DNA of 64,000 bases from Sycon ciliatum (taxonomy: Eukaryota; Porifera; Calcarea; Leucosolenida; Sycettidae). The stretch lies in NCBI RefSeq assembly GCF_964019385.1, contig NC_088649.1, positions 24,145,795 to 24,209,794 on the forward strand, read 5' to 3'. The notes under the pieces are model-generated. The model was not told the origin of the DNA. It saw nothing but the letters and a program-made list of their open reading frames with translations, and made no database searches. The translations under genes were made by a program, and so were the position numbers. The number at the start of each line of letters is the position of its first letter. Position 1 is the stretch's first letter. Shown here in pieces: positions 43,145 to 64,000 of the stretch.

Positions 43145-43567
43145 GCGCGCGTGCATGAGTGTGTGTGTTTATATGTATGTATGCATGTGAGCATCGGCAT
43201 GTGCGCATCCATGTGTGTGTGTGCGGGCGCGCGCGTGTGTCGTGCACATGTACACGTGTATGAGCGTGTGTGTGTGAGCATTTGCATGTGCGCATCCACC
43301 TGTGTGTGCGCGCACGCGTGTGTCGTGCACATGTACATGTGTATGCGTGTATGTGTGTGTGAGCATTTGCATGTGCGCATCCACCTGTGTGTATGTGCGT
43401 GCAAGCGCGCACGCGTGTGTGTGCGTGCACATGTACACGTGTATGCGTGTGTGTGTGTGTGTGAGCATTGGCATGTGCGCATCCACCTGTGTGTATGTGC
43501 GCACGCGTGTGTGTTGAATGCGTGCATGTTCGCACACATGTATGTGTGTGTGTGCGAACAGAGAGTC

Positions 43568-43619
<52 letters not shown>

Positions 43620-44135
43620 GTGTGCACTCATGCACACATGTGAGTACACGCTTGCGCGCGTGTGTGGGCGTGCGCGCGTGTACACAATCTCGCACACATG
43701 CATGTGCGCGCATCCACCTGTGTGTGCACGCGTGCGTGTGTCGTGCACATATACATGTACATGTGTATGCGTGTATGTGTGTGTGAGCATTTGCATGTGC
43801 GCATCCACCTGTGTGTATGTGCGTGCAAGCGCGCACGAGTGTGTGTGCGTGCAAGCGCGCACGCGTGTGTGTGCGTGCACATGTACACGTGTATGCGTGT
43901 GTGTGTGTGAGCATTGGCATGTGCGCATCCACCTGTGTGTATGTGCGCACGCGTGTGTGATGAATGCGCGCATGTTCGCACACATGTATGTGTGTGTGTG
44001 TGTGTGCGAACAGAGAGTCACATGTGTGTGCGTGTGTGTGCACTCATGCACACTCGCACACATGTGAGTACACGCTTGCAAGCGTGTGTGGGCGTGCGCG
44101 CGTGTACACAAGCTCGCACACATGTACGTGCGCGC
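43145..44135. repeat. Complex GT-rich block with a 450-bp duplication
   Basis: GT, GTGC and GCGC repeats with recurring words GAGCATT(T/G)GCATGTGCGC and ATCCACCTGTGTGTATGTGC. A segment starting at 43411 is repeated from 43861, so part of the block was duplicated. All long frames here are repeat artefacts. Confidence 0.9.
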
Positions 44136-44139
44136 ATGT

Positions 44140-45170
44140 ATGTTCTATCTTGTGATGTTGCCTATCCCATGCTCTCCTTTGGTGCTGCCACGTAGACGTC
44201 TGTCGTAGTTCCTGTCAGAAGTGCATGTGGAACTGGCAGTGATTGTCATTCTACCTTTGTTTCAAACAACGTCTCGTTTTCGAGTTACATGATCTCTCAC
44301 AGGATCCACAAAGTATTTTGTGCAAAAGCAGCTAGGCTCACCTGAACCAGTGAAGAACGAGTACCGGAACAAACAAGCTGGCAAACTGCAACGGAGTTGA
44401 CACCACCAGCAGATAAATAGGCCAGGCAGAGTACCGACATGGGTGATGATGATCTTGCACGTCCGGTGACTGGTCACTGGTGCATACGGCTGTGGCACTG
44501 GCAGTCAGGACTCAGGGACGCGGAGGCCGACTTGTCAGCAAGCAACATCTCGCCTACTCTGCCGGAATCTTCGCTCGACTCGACCTCAGTCAGACCTGGA
44601 AATATACTTTTGAAACTTTGCTTGCACGCGTTGCAGAATTGCCGGAGTAGGCGCGAGTATTATTGTGCACTATTGCTGGTACACACTCTATGTTGCGCTT
44701 TTGTCCAGAAGCGCCATGCTTCGTGACTAGTGGACCTGACGATGGCAATACTATTCTCACATTCAAAGTCAAAATCGTAATGAAAATGTATGTCACGCTT
44801 TGAGAAAGTAAGCTTGCAGCGTCGTCATCTTCTGGACAGGCGCATAGTCACTGATTTGGAATTTTGAGCGTGCGCACCTACTTCTCAAACCGAGAAGTCG
44901 GCTGAGAACGAAAAACATTTGCGCCTAAATGCTTGACAATTGTGAATTTGATCGTCGAACAAAATGCGTCCTCGCGATGTCCGTGCACAGCTTTGGGATG
45001 GCCAAGAACTCGAAAGCCCTTCTCTGATAGACCCATAACCCATTGCTGAAGAGATCTTGTACTCCATCTCGCCCGACCTGGAGCGCCACTTTTTTGAAGG
45101 TCGGCTCCCTGACTATTTAGTTGTTTGGTGATCGACAGACTCAGTGCTGTACCGGTACCGCGGTATTTCC
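44140..45170. other. No gene recognised
   Basis: Unique sequence upstream of the IS4EU-like transposon. A frame starting MGDDDLARP at 44439 has no recognised domain. Confidence 0.45.
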
Positions 45171-45360
45171 CCTTCTCGACCTTATTCGATCACGTGATTT
45201 TTCGGGGCGCCTTCGAGGATGCGCACGCGGCACTCGGACGCGTGATCCGGACGAGTGGCAAAAAGGCCTCAGCTGAGCATCACGGAAATTTGTTTTGAAT
45301 GTATTTTCAATATCGGAGTTCGTCTCCTTCCTTTTCTCGAAGTACTTTCATGCAGGTTTG

Positions 45361-45634
45361 TCAGGTGTTAGGAGCAGTAAGCAGTCTTCTTGTAGTTTTG
45401 AGTGTTCTAGCAGTGATGGCGGTTCAAGACTTGTCCGAAATCTATCGCGATTTGGATAAAGCGGGCAAGACGCGGTATGCCGAGAAGCTGGCGTTTGTCA
45501 GGTGTTAGGAGCAGTAAGCAGTCTTCTTGTAGTTTTGAGTGTTCTAGCAGTGATGGCGGTTCAAGAGTTGTCCGAAATCTATCGCGATTTGGATAGAGCG
45601 GGCAAGACGCGGTATGCCGAGAAGCTGGCGTTCA
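45361..45634 (+). repeat. 137-bp tandem duplication over the YqaJ gene start
   Basis: 45361-45497 is repeated at 45498-45634 with only a few changes. Each copy has an ATG (45416 and 45553). The unit is not a multiple of three, so the first ATG opens a 30-codon frame that stops inside copy 2, an upstream ORF ahead of the real gene. Confidence 0.9.
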
Positions 45635-47310
45635 TCGGCTCGGACCAGGACCCCTACGTGACGAGCAGATCTCTCACGCCTGGTGCCACACCTGATTTCC
45701 CCAGCGTGGAGTATCCTGATTTGTACCACTATCTCGTGAACGCGCCGAGTCCCTGCACGAAAGAGGAGATGAAGGCGTACAAAAGCTTGGAGGGGTACCA
45801 GTTTTTCGTTGCTGGTTGGGTTGGCAATGTCGTCACCTTTCCTGCAACTGCGGATGGCAAGAGAGCATTTGTGATGGCGAAGGTCCGTCACTCCCAGTCC
45901 GTGTCCTCTGCTGAGCTGCAGCCTTGGGTGGCAGCTGACATGGATGGGAGTGTGCTTTGTGCCCACTGTACGTGTATGGCTGGCCTGGGTGAGGCATGCT
46001 CCCACATTGCCGCCTTGCTATTTACTCTGGTGGCCAGGACGGATTTCGTGAAAGAAAATTCCGCCTGCACCTCCACGCAATGTCAGTGGATTGCCCCATC
46101 CCTGCAGCCTGTGCAGTATGCCAGGATATGCGAGATGGATTTCGCCGCGCCGAGCAGCAAGCGCACTAAGCCAGCAGCAGCCAGTGTGGAGGTCACCACA
46201 CAACTGCCGACATACACTGTGCCAACCACCAGTGAAGTCAACGAGTTCTTTTCTGGTCTTGCCTCCACGCAGAGCAAGCCAGGGATACTATCAATTGTTC
46301 CTGGTTTCTGCGAGAGGTATGTCCCAACCCGCCCAGCTGGGTTCCCAGCTTATATCACCGACCTCTATGATGAGGCAATGCTAGACGCATCACTCGATGT
46401 GTTGCTGAACCGGTGTGATGATGTTTTGAAGGGCATGGGAGTGACAGCAGCAGAATCGGCTGCTGTTGAAAAGGCAACCCGCGATCAGAGCAAGAGCAAG
46501 CTGTGGTTCAGGTTCCGCGCAGGGCGTGTGACAGCTTCAAAGTTCCGTGATGCTGCTCACACACCCCCTGCGAACCCATCATCATCTCTAATTCGTGCAA
46601 TTTGCTACCCCGATGCATATCAGTTTTCCTCTGCAGCGACCACTTGGGGTTTGGAGCATGAGCAGACTGCCCGAGACTGCTACGTCAAACTGTTTGAGCC
46701 TAACCACTGCGACTTCAAAGTTACTGATTCAGGATTCGTCATCTCCACCACTCATCCGTATCTCGGTGCCAGTCCTGATGGAAACATCAATTGTACTTGC
46801 TGCGGATATGGCGTCCTTGAGGTGAAATGCCCTTTCAAAGCCGTGAACAAGTCCTTCCATGATCTGGCAAAGGACACCAACTTCTGTTTGAAGGAGGTCG
46901 ATGGAAAATTCCATTTGCGCCTTGGTCACAAGTATGCATACCAAGTGCAAGCACAGATGTTTGTATGCAAGGCAGCATATTCGGATTTTGTGGTGTGGAG
47001 CGTGCGGGAATGTGTAGTCATCCGCGTTCATCCAGATCCAGATTTCCACAAGACAGTCCAAGCCATCACGTCTTTCTACAAGGCTGGCGTGCTGCCAGAG
47101 ATTGTCGGCAAGTATTTTACAAAATCCTTCAAATCTACTGCCGCCAATTCTGATGGAGCTGTATGCACTTGCAACGAGGATAAGGACGGCGACGTGGTGG
47201 AATGCTCACATCCAGACTGCAGAGTTAAGACGTTTCACTTGGTATGTCTTCGCATGAAGCAGAAACCAAAACGCAAGTGGATATGTGCAGCATGCAAGAA
47301 GAAGGAATAA
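45553..47310 (+). CDS. SWIM zinc finger, YqaJ exonuclease and PHD finger protein
   Basis: 585 codons. I start at the ATG at 45553 (MAVQELSEIYRDLDRAG); a frame-consistent ATG at 45502 lies in a stretch that looks like non-coding leader. The N-terminal part has CAHCTCMAGLGEACSHIAA, a SWIM-type CxC...CxH finger. The middle (about residues 310-500) is a YqaJ-type phage recombinase/exonuclease: FRAGRVTASKFRDA, WGLEHEQTARDCY, YLGASPDG and VLEVKCPF, with the D...ExK metal site. The C-terminus is a PHD finger (CTCNEDKDGDVVECSHPDC ... CAACKKK). It is the second protein of ISL2EU-type transposons and may process DNA ends during transposition; that role is inferred. It converges with the transposase gene, 770 bases away. 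Confidence 0.88.
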   Translation: MAVQELSEIYRDLDRAGKTRYAEKLAFIGSDQDPYVTSRSLTPGATPDFPSVEYPDLYHYLVNAPSPCTKEEMKAYKSLEGYQFFVAGWVGNVVTFPATADGKRAFVMAKVRHSQSVSSAELQPWVAADMDGSVLCAHCTCMAGLGEACSHIAALLFTLVARTDFVKENSACTSTQCQWIAPSLQPVQYARICEMDFAAPSSKRTKPAAASVEVTTQLPTYTVPTTSEVNEFFSGLASTQSKPGILSIVPGFCERYVPTRPAGFPAYITDLYDEAMLDASLDVLLNRCDDVLKGMGVTAAESAAVEKATRDQSKSKLWFRFRAGRVTASKFRDAAHTPPANPSSSLIRAICYPDAYQFSSAATTWGLEHEQTARDCYVKLFEPNHCDFKVTDSGFVISTTHPYLGASPDGNINCTCCGYGVLEVKCPFKAVNKSFHDLAKDTNFCLKEVDGKFHLRLGHKYAYQVQAQMFVCKAAYSDFVVWSVRECVVIRVHPDPDFHKTVQAITSFYKAGVLPEIVGKYFTKSFKSTAANSDGAVCTCNEDKDGDVVECSHPDCRVKTFHLVCLRMKQKPKRKWICAACKKKE

Positions 47311-47314
47311 CTGT

Positions 47315-47320
47315 GTGTAC

Positions 47321-47374
<54 letters not shown>

Positions 47375-47497
47375 AACGCCATGCTAGATTCTGTTGACTC
47401 TCGCTCTTTCTTTCCTCTCTTCTCTCTTTTAGTTGTTGTCTCCCGCTTATGATAGCGGCATGGCCCGATAGGGCAGCTGTACATAGCAGTAGTAGTA

Positions 47498-47533
<36 letters not shown>

Positions 47534-47815
47534 ATACATGCATGTATCCTGATGCAATTATGTAACTAGGAGCTATGCCCAACCCACCAAAACTCTCACT
47601 TCTCACACAAATGATTGCACCATACATGTACATAGAAATCAACAGCCATGCTCATGCATGGCTGCAGGATCATACATTCCACCATGTCAGAAATTTGAAC
47701 TTGAGTCAATATGACCACTGGGGCTTGTTATTATTATGTGCAGGCAAGCAAAAAAGATGAAATCATATGATGATTTCAAGTTGTGCTTTTTGAAACATGA
47801 CGTGTGTGTGTGTAT

Positions 47816-47881
<66 letters not shown>
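47315..47881. repeat. (GT)n tracts between the convergent genes
   Basis: (GT)n at 47322-47372, 47500-47531 and 47801-47881 in the 770-base interval between the 3' ends of the two transposon genes. Confidence 0.95.
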
Positions 47882-47884
<3 letters not shown>

Positions 47885-48082
47885 GGAGTGTGATTGATTG
47901 AGATTTACACATTGGTGCTAACTAGACACAGGGACAAAAGCCGTTCTTCGAGGGAGTGGTAAAATACAAGTAACATAATTTGCATTGCACTCCTGTCCAG
48001 GTAATCTATGCAGCAACAACATGCCACACGTTCCACAATACGGGACAAAAAAAGTAAAAAACAAGTCAATACTTCAGTACTT

Positions 48083-49672
48083 CTACTGGAAAGGCACCAC
48101 TGAGTCGCAGCAGTTGCACAGCGCAGAGCACACCAGGACAATCTTGTCGATGGTGCACACTCCTGTTGAGGCATCACTCATCAGCATGTTCACTGGCAGG
48201 GTTGACTGCAGAATAGTGTACTTCTGCCGCAAGTTGCCGATAACACGTTCCACATGGATTCGTAGCCGAGACAGCTTCCTGGCCTTCTCAATGCTGATTC
48301 TCGACAGTTGCTTCTTGCCTCTTGTGAACGGAGGTATGACCAGCTCAGCGCAGTGCAGGCCAACGGCATCACTGACCGTGAATCCCCGGTCTGCCATTAG
48401 CTGATCACCCGGCAATAGCTTGTCCAACAGCCCGCAATGCTCCGTGATGTACTTATCCGATGTCCGGCCACCCCATCCTTTGGAGATGAAGGAAATAGTG
48501 CCTTGCGGGGTGATACCAATAAGAAATTTAACCGTGTTGTGGTGTTTGTAATTAGAGAAGGTTTGAGCCCTGGCCATCAGATCATGTGGCCTTTCGCAAA
48601 ACACTTCAAAACAATCAATAATGCAAATGCACTTCCCAAAATGTCCGCGAAACTCCAATGGCATCGTGCGGTACAGTTCGGAGCGCTCTGGCCAGATGAT
48701 CAACGGCTGCAGCCTGCCATAAAGGACGTGGATCCATTTGTGGAAGTACTTTGAGACGGTAGACTGGCTGATGCCGAAGCGATGTGCTAGATCTTGATCG
48801 TGCAAGTTGAGGCGCAGCTTCATCAGGACAATAATAAACTGCGCAAAGGACGGAAGTGCCGCTCGGTGGTGGTCGGGGATGTCCTTGCCAGCAAATGCGA
48901 ACACTTTCTCCAGCACAGCAAAAGATGGGAGGCCAGTTTCATATCTCACCATGTCATCATTGGACTTGAATCCTGATATGATGGAAGACATTGCCGCCTC
49001 TGATTTTTGATGTTTCACAGTGGCTTCCAGGTGCTGTACTTTGACGGTGAGAGCAGAAATAGCAGATTTCTGTTCCTGCAACTGACCATTCAGCTGGCAT
49101 TTGTCCTCTTCCAGCTGTGCCACTCTCGCCTGAAGCAAGGCTAGATCGTCATTTTCTTGTTCAGCACTATTGTCGACATGGCTGCTGGCTTCAGTGAGCT
49201 CTGGCTGAGCTGGGGACGCTGGCTCAACAGAGTCTGACGAACATGAATCTCTCGGCGCACTCTCCTCTTCGATTTCCTTGTCAGCATTACAGTCACTTTC
49301 TCCAGTCAGCACGGGCTCATGATTGCCATGGCAGGTATCTTCAGGCTGAGCTGTTGGCTTTGAAGCTGCATGCCGTCGACGTCGGGCCTTGTGGCGATCA
49401 AATTTTACGTAAGCTTTCTCACCATTTACTCGACCCTCGTCTGAAAAAACAGACGGGACGAAATCAGGGGATAGTGGATCGTCGCTCTTCTTGAACCTTA
49501 CAAAGTGATCGCAGCACACCCAACTGGAAGCGTTGGGCTGCCAGTTCTTGCGCTTCAGCGCAGCAATCCACTTTGCTCTCCTGAGCTGATTAGTTGGGAA
49601 CTTATAAAAGCTCTTTCCACCGCCTTTCGCGAAACGGTTAGCGCAACCAACTGCACAGCAACTCTTCACCAT
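48083..49672 (-). CDS. THAP-domain DDE transposase (IS4EU/ISL2EU type)
   Basis: 529 codons from the ATG at 49672-49670 ([14 protein letters not shown]), chosen because it begins the THAP finger; the frame is open further upstream without similarity. THAP: CAVGC ... W ... VCCDHF ... DFVPSVF (residues 5-80). Then a polar acidic linker, a coiled coil (about residues 185-235), a helix-turn-helix ([19 protein letters not shown]) and a DDE_Tnp_4-like catalytic domain with [15 protein letters not shown] and [12 protein letters not shown] carrying the presumed D, D and E. It should bind the transposon ends through THAP and catalyse excision and insertion. No stops or frameshifts; the copy may be active. 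Confidence 0.88.
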   Translation of the reverse strand: MVKSCCAVGCANRFAKGGGKSFYKFPTNQLRRAKWIAALKRKNWQPNASSWVCCDHFVRFKKSDDPLSPDFVPSVFSDEGRVNGEKAYVKFDRHKARRRRHAASKPTAQPEDTCHGNHEPVLTGESDCNADKEIEEESAPRDSCSSDSVEPASPAQPELTEASSHVDNSAEQENDDLALLQARVAQLEEDKCQLNGQLQEQKSAISALTVKVQHLEATVKHQKSEAAMSSIISGFKSNDDMVRYETGLPSFAVLEKVFAFAGKDIPDHHRAALPSFAQFIIVLMKLRLNLHDQDLAHRFGISQSTVSKYFHKWIHVLYGRLQPLIIWPERSELYRTMPLEFRGHFGKCICIIDCFEVFCERPHDLMARAQTFSNYKHHNTVKFLIGITPQGTISFISKGWGGRTSDKYITEHCGLLDKLLPGDQLMADRGFTVSDAVGLHCAELVIPPFTRGKKQLSRISIEKARKLSRLRIHVERVIGNLRQKYTILQSTLPVNMLMSDASTGVCTIDKIVLVCSALCNCCDSVVPFQ

Positions 49673-49874
49673 ACTACTACACTCCCTACCCACGTCTCCC
49701 TGACCAACGACAGTGACAGCTACCCAGAACAATTCCAAAGCTCTCCTCCAAACACACTTGCCCACAACTATCAACACGCACTTTCAAAACAAAACACTTC
49801 TTGCCACTCGTCCAGTTTTTCGTAGGTTCGTGACTGGGGTCCACGTGACCCGTGACGTGTATCGAATAAGGTCG

Positions 49875-50840
49875 TTTGCGTGACAACAGAAGATGACTCC
49901 GACTACATGTATACTGTACTACAGTACTACAATACTCATAGTACAAAGCCTTTCAATAATAATTCAAAGGGCCGGCATGATGCATGATGATGAGAGCATT
50001 TTTGTAGACTGTGTTTGTAGAGCTAGACTAGAGATATTTTACGCGTCTTTCGGAGACGGGTGGTATGCATGGTAGCGAAATGTCGAGTAAGCGATCATAC
50101 GCAGGTGCATTACATAGCTATCTGCTGGGCTGATTTTAGCGGTCTCTCCTGACCAGTCGGTCGTGCTAAAATTATTGTTGCGGCCGTTCTCAACTAATTT
50201 GCTAGGCGAGTGCGTCGTTTAGTATTTTGGTTGCAGCTTGTGGTGCTGTACGTGCTGACTAGGTGACATCAAGAGAGAACGAGAGAGAGACAAAGACAGA
50301 GACAGAGAGAGAAAGGTGAGACAGTGTGGAGCTAGCGCGAACTCGAGAACAGGCTGCACAGTGTCCTAAATGTCCAGTGCACAGTCTGCAAACAGAACTG
50401 TTTCGTACTTTGTGGGCCCATCGGCGCAGCACAGAGAAAATGAGGCCGAACCTGATAGCAATGAAAAAGAATTTTTCCAAAGCCAGATTTAAACCCGGCC
50501 CGAATGTACCTGTCCTTGCCAGTGCAGAGTGCTCACACTGACAAGTCAGTGAATGCCAATTACATGTAAAGTAAACGTTGCGTATAAAGACATTTGGCTG
50601 GGAATCAGAAAAGTGTCTTTATTCGCGAAGTGTCCTTATACCCGAAGTCTCATTAAAATGTATTACAATTGGATGGGACTTTGCTCCGGGCATGGAAATT
50701 CTGTCGTTATTCGCGAATTGTCATTATGTCCGCAGTCGTGATTAGCGAAGTAGACTGTAGTCGGTGCTTGAAAGTGGGCTAGCGTTTGTGGTAGAATTTT
50801 TTTCTCCTGCTTGGAAATGCTGTCTTCTCTTTCTGAGCTA
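49875..50840. other. No gene recognised
   Basis: Short AG-rich stretch at 50271-50315; 50590-50770 has repeated 'tcattatxcgcgaa' words resembling pogo-type terminal sequence, too decayed to place. Confidence 0.45.
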
Positions 50841-50845
50841 ACGCC

Positions 50846-50919
50846 AGTGAACAGTGACGTTGACCGGTGCTATTGACTTTGCAGTGAACAGTGACGTTGA
50901 CCGGTGCTGTTGACTTTGC
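50846..50919 (+). repeat. 37-bp tandem duplication
   Basis: CAGTGAACAGTGACGTTGAC and onward, two copies with one change. Confidence 0.85.
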
Positions 50920-51015
50920 CGCAGGGCTGCATAGATCTGCAGTCGATTCCCTGAAAGTGCCTCGGTGAGAGCCAGATCGGGCCCGCGCGAGGAATCAGAA
51001 ACAGTTACAAAATTG

Positions 51016-51106
51016 CATGGAAACGAGTTATGAAGCAACTATCCACAACTGTAACAGTCAGAAAGTGCGATATCAGGGCATAGTTGCTTCATAACTCGTT
51101 TCCATG
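51016..51106. repeat. 27-bp perfect inverted repeat
   Basis: 51016-51042 and 51080-51106 are exact inverted copies (ATAGTTGCTTCATAACTCGT and onward) with a 37-base loop; probably a foldback remnant. Confidence 0.85.
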
Positions 51107-51497
51107 TGATTTTTTCTATTAAAAAAAAAAAATTGTTGGCTCAGTAACCGAGTTAAAGTTACACAATCAGCGGGAAATTAGTCTGACACTGATTCGTTTA
51201 GAAAAGTGCTAGCGTATTGATCTGTGGTGTTCCAGTCGGGTTGGTTTCCATGGAGTGCACAATATTTGAGGATAAATCCTGTGGATTAATATGGTGGTAA
51301 AGACACACCTGGCAATATGGCGGTAATTACGTGCCTGCCCACGCACGCTCCCCAGGCTGCAACGGTCGGCACAGAGCTCCCCTTCTCGCCGCCACCACCA
51401 CCATCACTTCGCGCCTGGCGCCTAGTCGATGCACGGCCGTCGGTATCTGCGCTGCTTCTGACCCGCAGGCTTTGGGCACGGCTGTAGCAATGCAGTA

Positions 51498-51758
51498 TGT
51501 TTCTGTTCACGCCCTGTGTTGTTTCTGTTCACGCCCTGTGTTATTTCTGTTCACGCCTTGTGTTGTTTTTGTTCACGCCCTGTGTTGTTTCTGTTCACGC
51601 CCTGTGTTGTTTCTGTTCACGCCCTGTGTTATTTCTGTTCACGCCTTGTGTTGTTTTTGTTCACGCCCTGTGTTGTTTCTGTTCACGCCCTGTGTTGTTT
51701 CTGTGCACGCCCTGTGTTGTTTCTGTGCACGCCCTGTGTTGTTTCTGTGCACGCGTTC
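51498..51758 (+). repeat. 22-bp minisatellite, about 12 copies
   Basis: Unit TTTCTGTTCACGCCCTGTGT plus two bases; copies differ at C/T in CCC/CCT and in TTC/TGC. Because 22 is not a multiple of 3, all three frames repeat and stay open. It ends directly upstream of the acceptor of CARD gene 2 exon 1. Confidence 0.95.
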
Positions 51759-51770
51759 CATATTTTTTAG

Positions 51771-61927
<10,157 letters not shown>

Positions 61928-61929
61928 AA

Positions 61930-62615
61930 GAACTAAAAAATCCACAAGAAAACTGTACGGCCATCATCGCGCTGACTTTGGTCTGACTTTGGTCTAAGAA
62001 TTTCTATCACGATCAAAAATGTACGAGGAGCACTCAAAAATACGCCACAGACGTACCTTTATCGCTCTCTACTCCTTTTTCAAGGCACAAAAGTCGACTC
62101 TCCACTTTCAAACCAGGAACTTGACATACCAGTGGTCCTTTTCAGCTGCTCCACGAGCGCAGGAAATGTTCACCAAGGGGCGCAGAGCAGCATCCATTCC
62201 AGAAAAAGAGCTAAAATACGAGTGAGACTGCATGCCTGAGTACATGAGTACATGTATGAGTACATGCAGAAAATAGTCAATTTCAGCGTTTCTGCTCCAA
62301 ACAGCAACTAGCTTCGACTAGAAACAAAGATTACACCAAAGGATCAAACAACAACCATTTTCTGCCGTTTTTTTGCAGATGGCTTCCTTGTGCTTGGCCC
62401 AGCACGTCAAAAATCACACCTCGGAGGAGTACAAAAATTACAACTCTCAGATGTCCTCGATTGCTGGCCATGCACTGATTTGGACTCTAAATTCCCAAAC
62501 GTTTTGGCTCAGCCGCCCCTCTCCCCTCCCCCACAAGTAAATTGTACTTCAGATGGCTGACCGTACCACACTAAAATACCTTCCGACGCCCCTGGGCTCG
62601 AATATGTAATGACGC
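61930..62615. other. No gene recognised
   Basis: Downstream of the presumed last exon of CARD gene 2; no clear polyadenylation signal was singled out. Confidence 0.4.
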
Positions 62616-62619
62616 TTAA

Positions 62620-63237
62620 CCCTTTGAGGGTCCATCGTTCGAATTCGAACGATATGTAGTGTGTACCGTAAAACTGTCGTAGCTTCATTGTTTTTAGTCC
62701 TGTTGCAAATATCGAAATAATATGCAGATCGAAGAAGAAGCTCCAAGCTTTCCAATGATGTAATCGCTTTTGCGATAGGAGAAACGATGATAAAGATATG
62801 GTGCTCGAAAGTTGGATCGCGGCACTAATTTGTTCAAACTGCTCAAAATCAATCTTTTGTCGCGTGCTTCGGGGATTCCCCGTGGATGACGTGGTGTGCA
62901 GCCAGCTCATGACGTGCAGCCGTAGTGACGTAGAATCTACTGATTGAGATGCAAAAAATCTAGAGCTGTGCGAGAAACGACTGCGAAATGGCCTTGGAAC
63001 GAGATTTAGAAGTAATTATTTCACCACGAGGCCCGACCTTTGGCGATTCGCTGCGCTCTGGAGCAGGCTTTGTGGCAACCATGGAGTTGAGCGTGGCCTC
63101 ATTGGATTGGCAGCGGAAAGAGCGTTTCAAAGAGCCCTAGATTGTCAAAATCAAGCGAACAGAACGTAAGTTATGGTGGAAATGGTGGAGTGAACTACAA
63201 TTGTATATTTTCACCCGAACGATGGACCCTCAAAGGG
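62620..63237. mobile_element. piggyBac-type MITE
   Basis: 618 bases with inverted ends CCCTTTGAGGGTCCATCGTT (over 20 bases matching) and exact TTAA on both sides (62616-62619 and 63238-63241). TTAA duplication with CCC...GGG ends marks the piggyBac superfamily. The interior has no transposase. Confidence 0.88.
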
Positions 63238-63241
63238 TTAA

Positions 63242-64000
63242 CCGATCCTTATCCTGGCAAAACGGATTGGATGCAATGCTGGAAAAATTCTGTTACAGGT
63301 CTACCCTTATCAGTTAGATAATCCCTGCGCTTACAATAGGTGTGTCCAATACGTCCGTTGTGCATTGCCAAATATGGAAGGTATGAGTAATTCGTGTGAG
63401 CACGGTGGGATCAGGAATGCACTGTCAGGGCTTACCACGACCATACAAAATTCGAAAAGCGTCGACCACCATTTTGAAAACATGGCGATGCCGCCGAGGC
63501 CAGAGTTTGTGCAGTCATAGCGGCTACGCACCCGAGTTCATGCTGATCGATGTACAGCGATGTACAGTCTAGTCGTAAAATACCTGTATTTTACGACTCC
63601 CTGGTCTACTCTGTACAGCGAAGGGCCAGTGCCGAAGCGAATCTTGTTGTTTGATGTTGGGAAAGACACGCAGAGAAGACGTCCTTTTTCCAAGCCATCT
63701 TGGTCATTTTTCTCAACCCGCTGGTGGGTGTCAACCAAGATACAATGTATGTCCTTGAGGTACTGATGAACTGGAGTCCTGGCATCTACAAGAATTTGCC
63801 GCGCCTAGCTAACCAATGTTGTCAGCAGAACTCAGCGTTTCCTGATCGCGACTCAGCACACTCTTTTCTGTTTGGCCTCGCAGCTTTCACGCTGCGAGTG
63901 GGGAGTTTCCTGGCCACAAATGAATCCCTTAGTCATGACCATGATGAGAGGTGACTGGTATGATCCCTGACTGGCATGAGTCCTGAGCTTGAGTCAACAC
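63242..64000. other. No gene recognised; small palindrome
   Basis: AGTCGTAAAATA and its inverse TATTTTACGACT around CCTG near 63571-63598. A frame at 63700-63954 (ending ATNESLSHDHDER) has no recognised domain. Confidence 0.45.

Larger units (their letters stand above)
45177..49874. mobile_element. IS4EU/ISL2EU-type DNA transposon
   Basis: Two convergent genes, SWIM-YqaJ-PHD (45553-47310, plus) and THAP-DDE (49672-48083, minus), lie between a 14-bp perfect inverted repeat CGACCTTATTCGAT (45177-45190 and, inverted, 49861-49874), with weaker similarity further in. The combination of a THAP/DDE transposase with a YqaJ-like nuclease is the known gene content of the ISL2EU (IS4EU) superfamily. 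No TA target duplication is visible directly at these ends, so the true termini may lie a few bases off. Both genes look intact. Confidence 0.8.

Noticed and set aside
44439..44726. 95-codon frame starting MGDDDLARP as a gene
   Set aside because: No motif, no supporting splice context, and composition changes half-way through.
51331..51770. Cys/Phe/Val-rich protein extension upstream of the CARD start
   Set aside because: It is the 22-bp minisatellite read through; a strong acceptor at 51770 and an ATG directly after it mark the real start.

Overview
The window reads as nuclear DNA of a multicellular animal, most likely a marine invertebrate. Genes are split by GT-AG introns. Microsatellites and homopolymer C/G tracts are frequent. 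Nearly every class of eukaryotic transposable element is present: APE-type and restriction-like-endonuclease LINEs, an LTR element, tRNA-derived SINEs, and hAT, piggyBac, PIF/Harbinger, mariner-like and IS4EU/ISL2EU DNA transposons. A sponge or other early-branching animal would fit, but no species-diagnostic gene was seen. No rRNA, free-standing tRNA or CRISPR array was found.

Layout. 1-3.9 kb: broken LINE pieces, then the 3' part of a LINE with a zinc knuckle and restriction-like endonuclease, lying between two (TAA)n runs. 3.9-6.2 kb: a 478-bp repeat array, two units on the minus strand facing almost three on the plus strand. Each unit carries a TATA box and a type I hammerhead ribozyme, which makes it a retrozyme-like array. 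6.2-9.4 kb: a long uninterrupted CR1/L2-like LINE. 9.4-16.5 kb: SINEs, MITEs, foldbacks and simple repeats. 16.5-22.7 kb: five tandem 1.24-kb units, each with a symmetric (phase 1-1) Thr/Ser-rich candidate exon on the minus strand. 23.5-24.5 kb: an element with 34-bp TIRs. 26.9-28.9 kb: a small non-autonomous LTR element inserted in a dead LINE.

29.2-39.5 kb (minus): a multi-exon gene not recognised by name. It has a Pro/Ala-rich N-terminus, a CARD-like death-fold exon and alpha/beta exons; all six introns between the seven exons are phase 1. Its introns hold a hAT MITE, foldbacks and SINEs. 45.2-49.9 kb: an IS4EU/ISL2EU transposon with two convergent genes, SWIM-YqaJ-PHD and THAP-DDE. 51.8-61.9 kb (plus): a second CARD-exon gene. 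Its introns hold a PIF/Harbinger MITE, a full-length LINE with both ORFs open between (TTG)n arrays, a piggyBac MITE and a hAT relic. Its last exon is open in two frames, selected by inclusion or skipping of the preceding exon. 62.6-63.2 kb: a piggyBac MITE.

Functionally the window is a repeat-dominated neighbourhood around two death-fold (CARD) genes, probable innate-immune or apoptotic adaptors by domain. The strongest candidate for an undescribed system is the hammerhead-ribozyme array.
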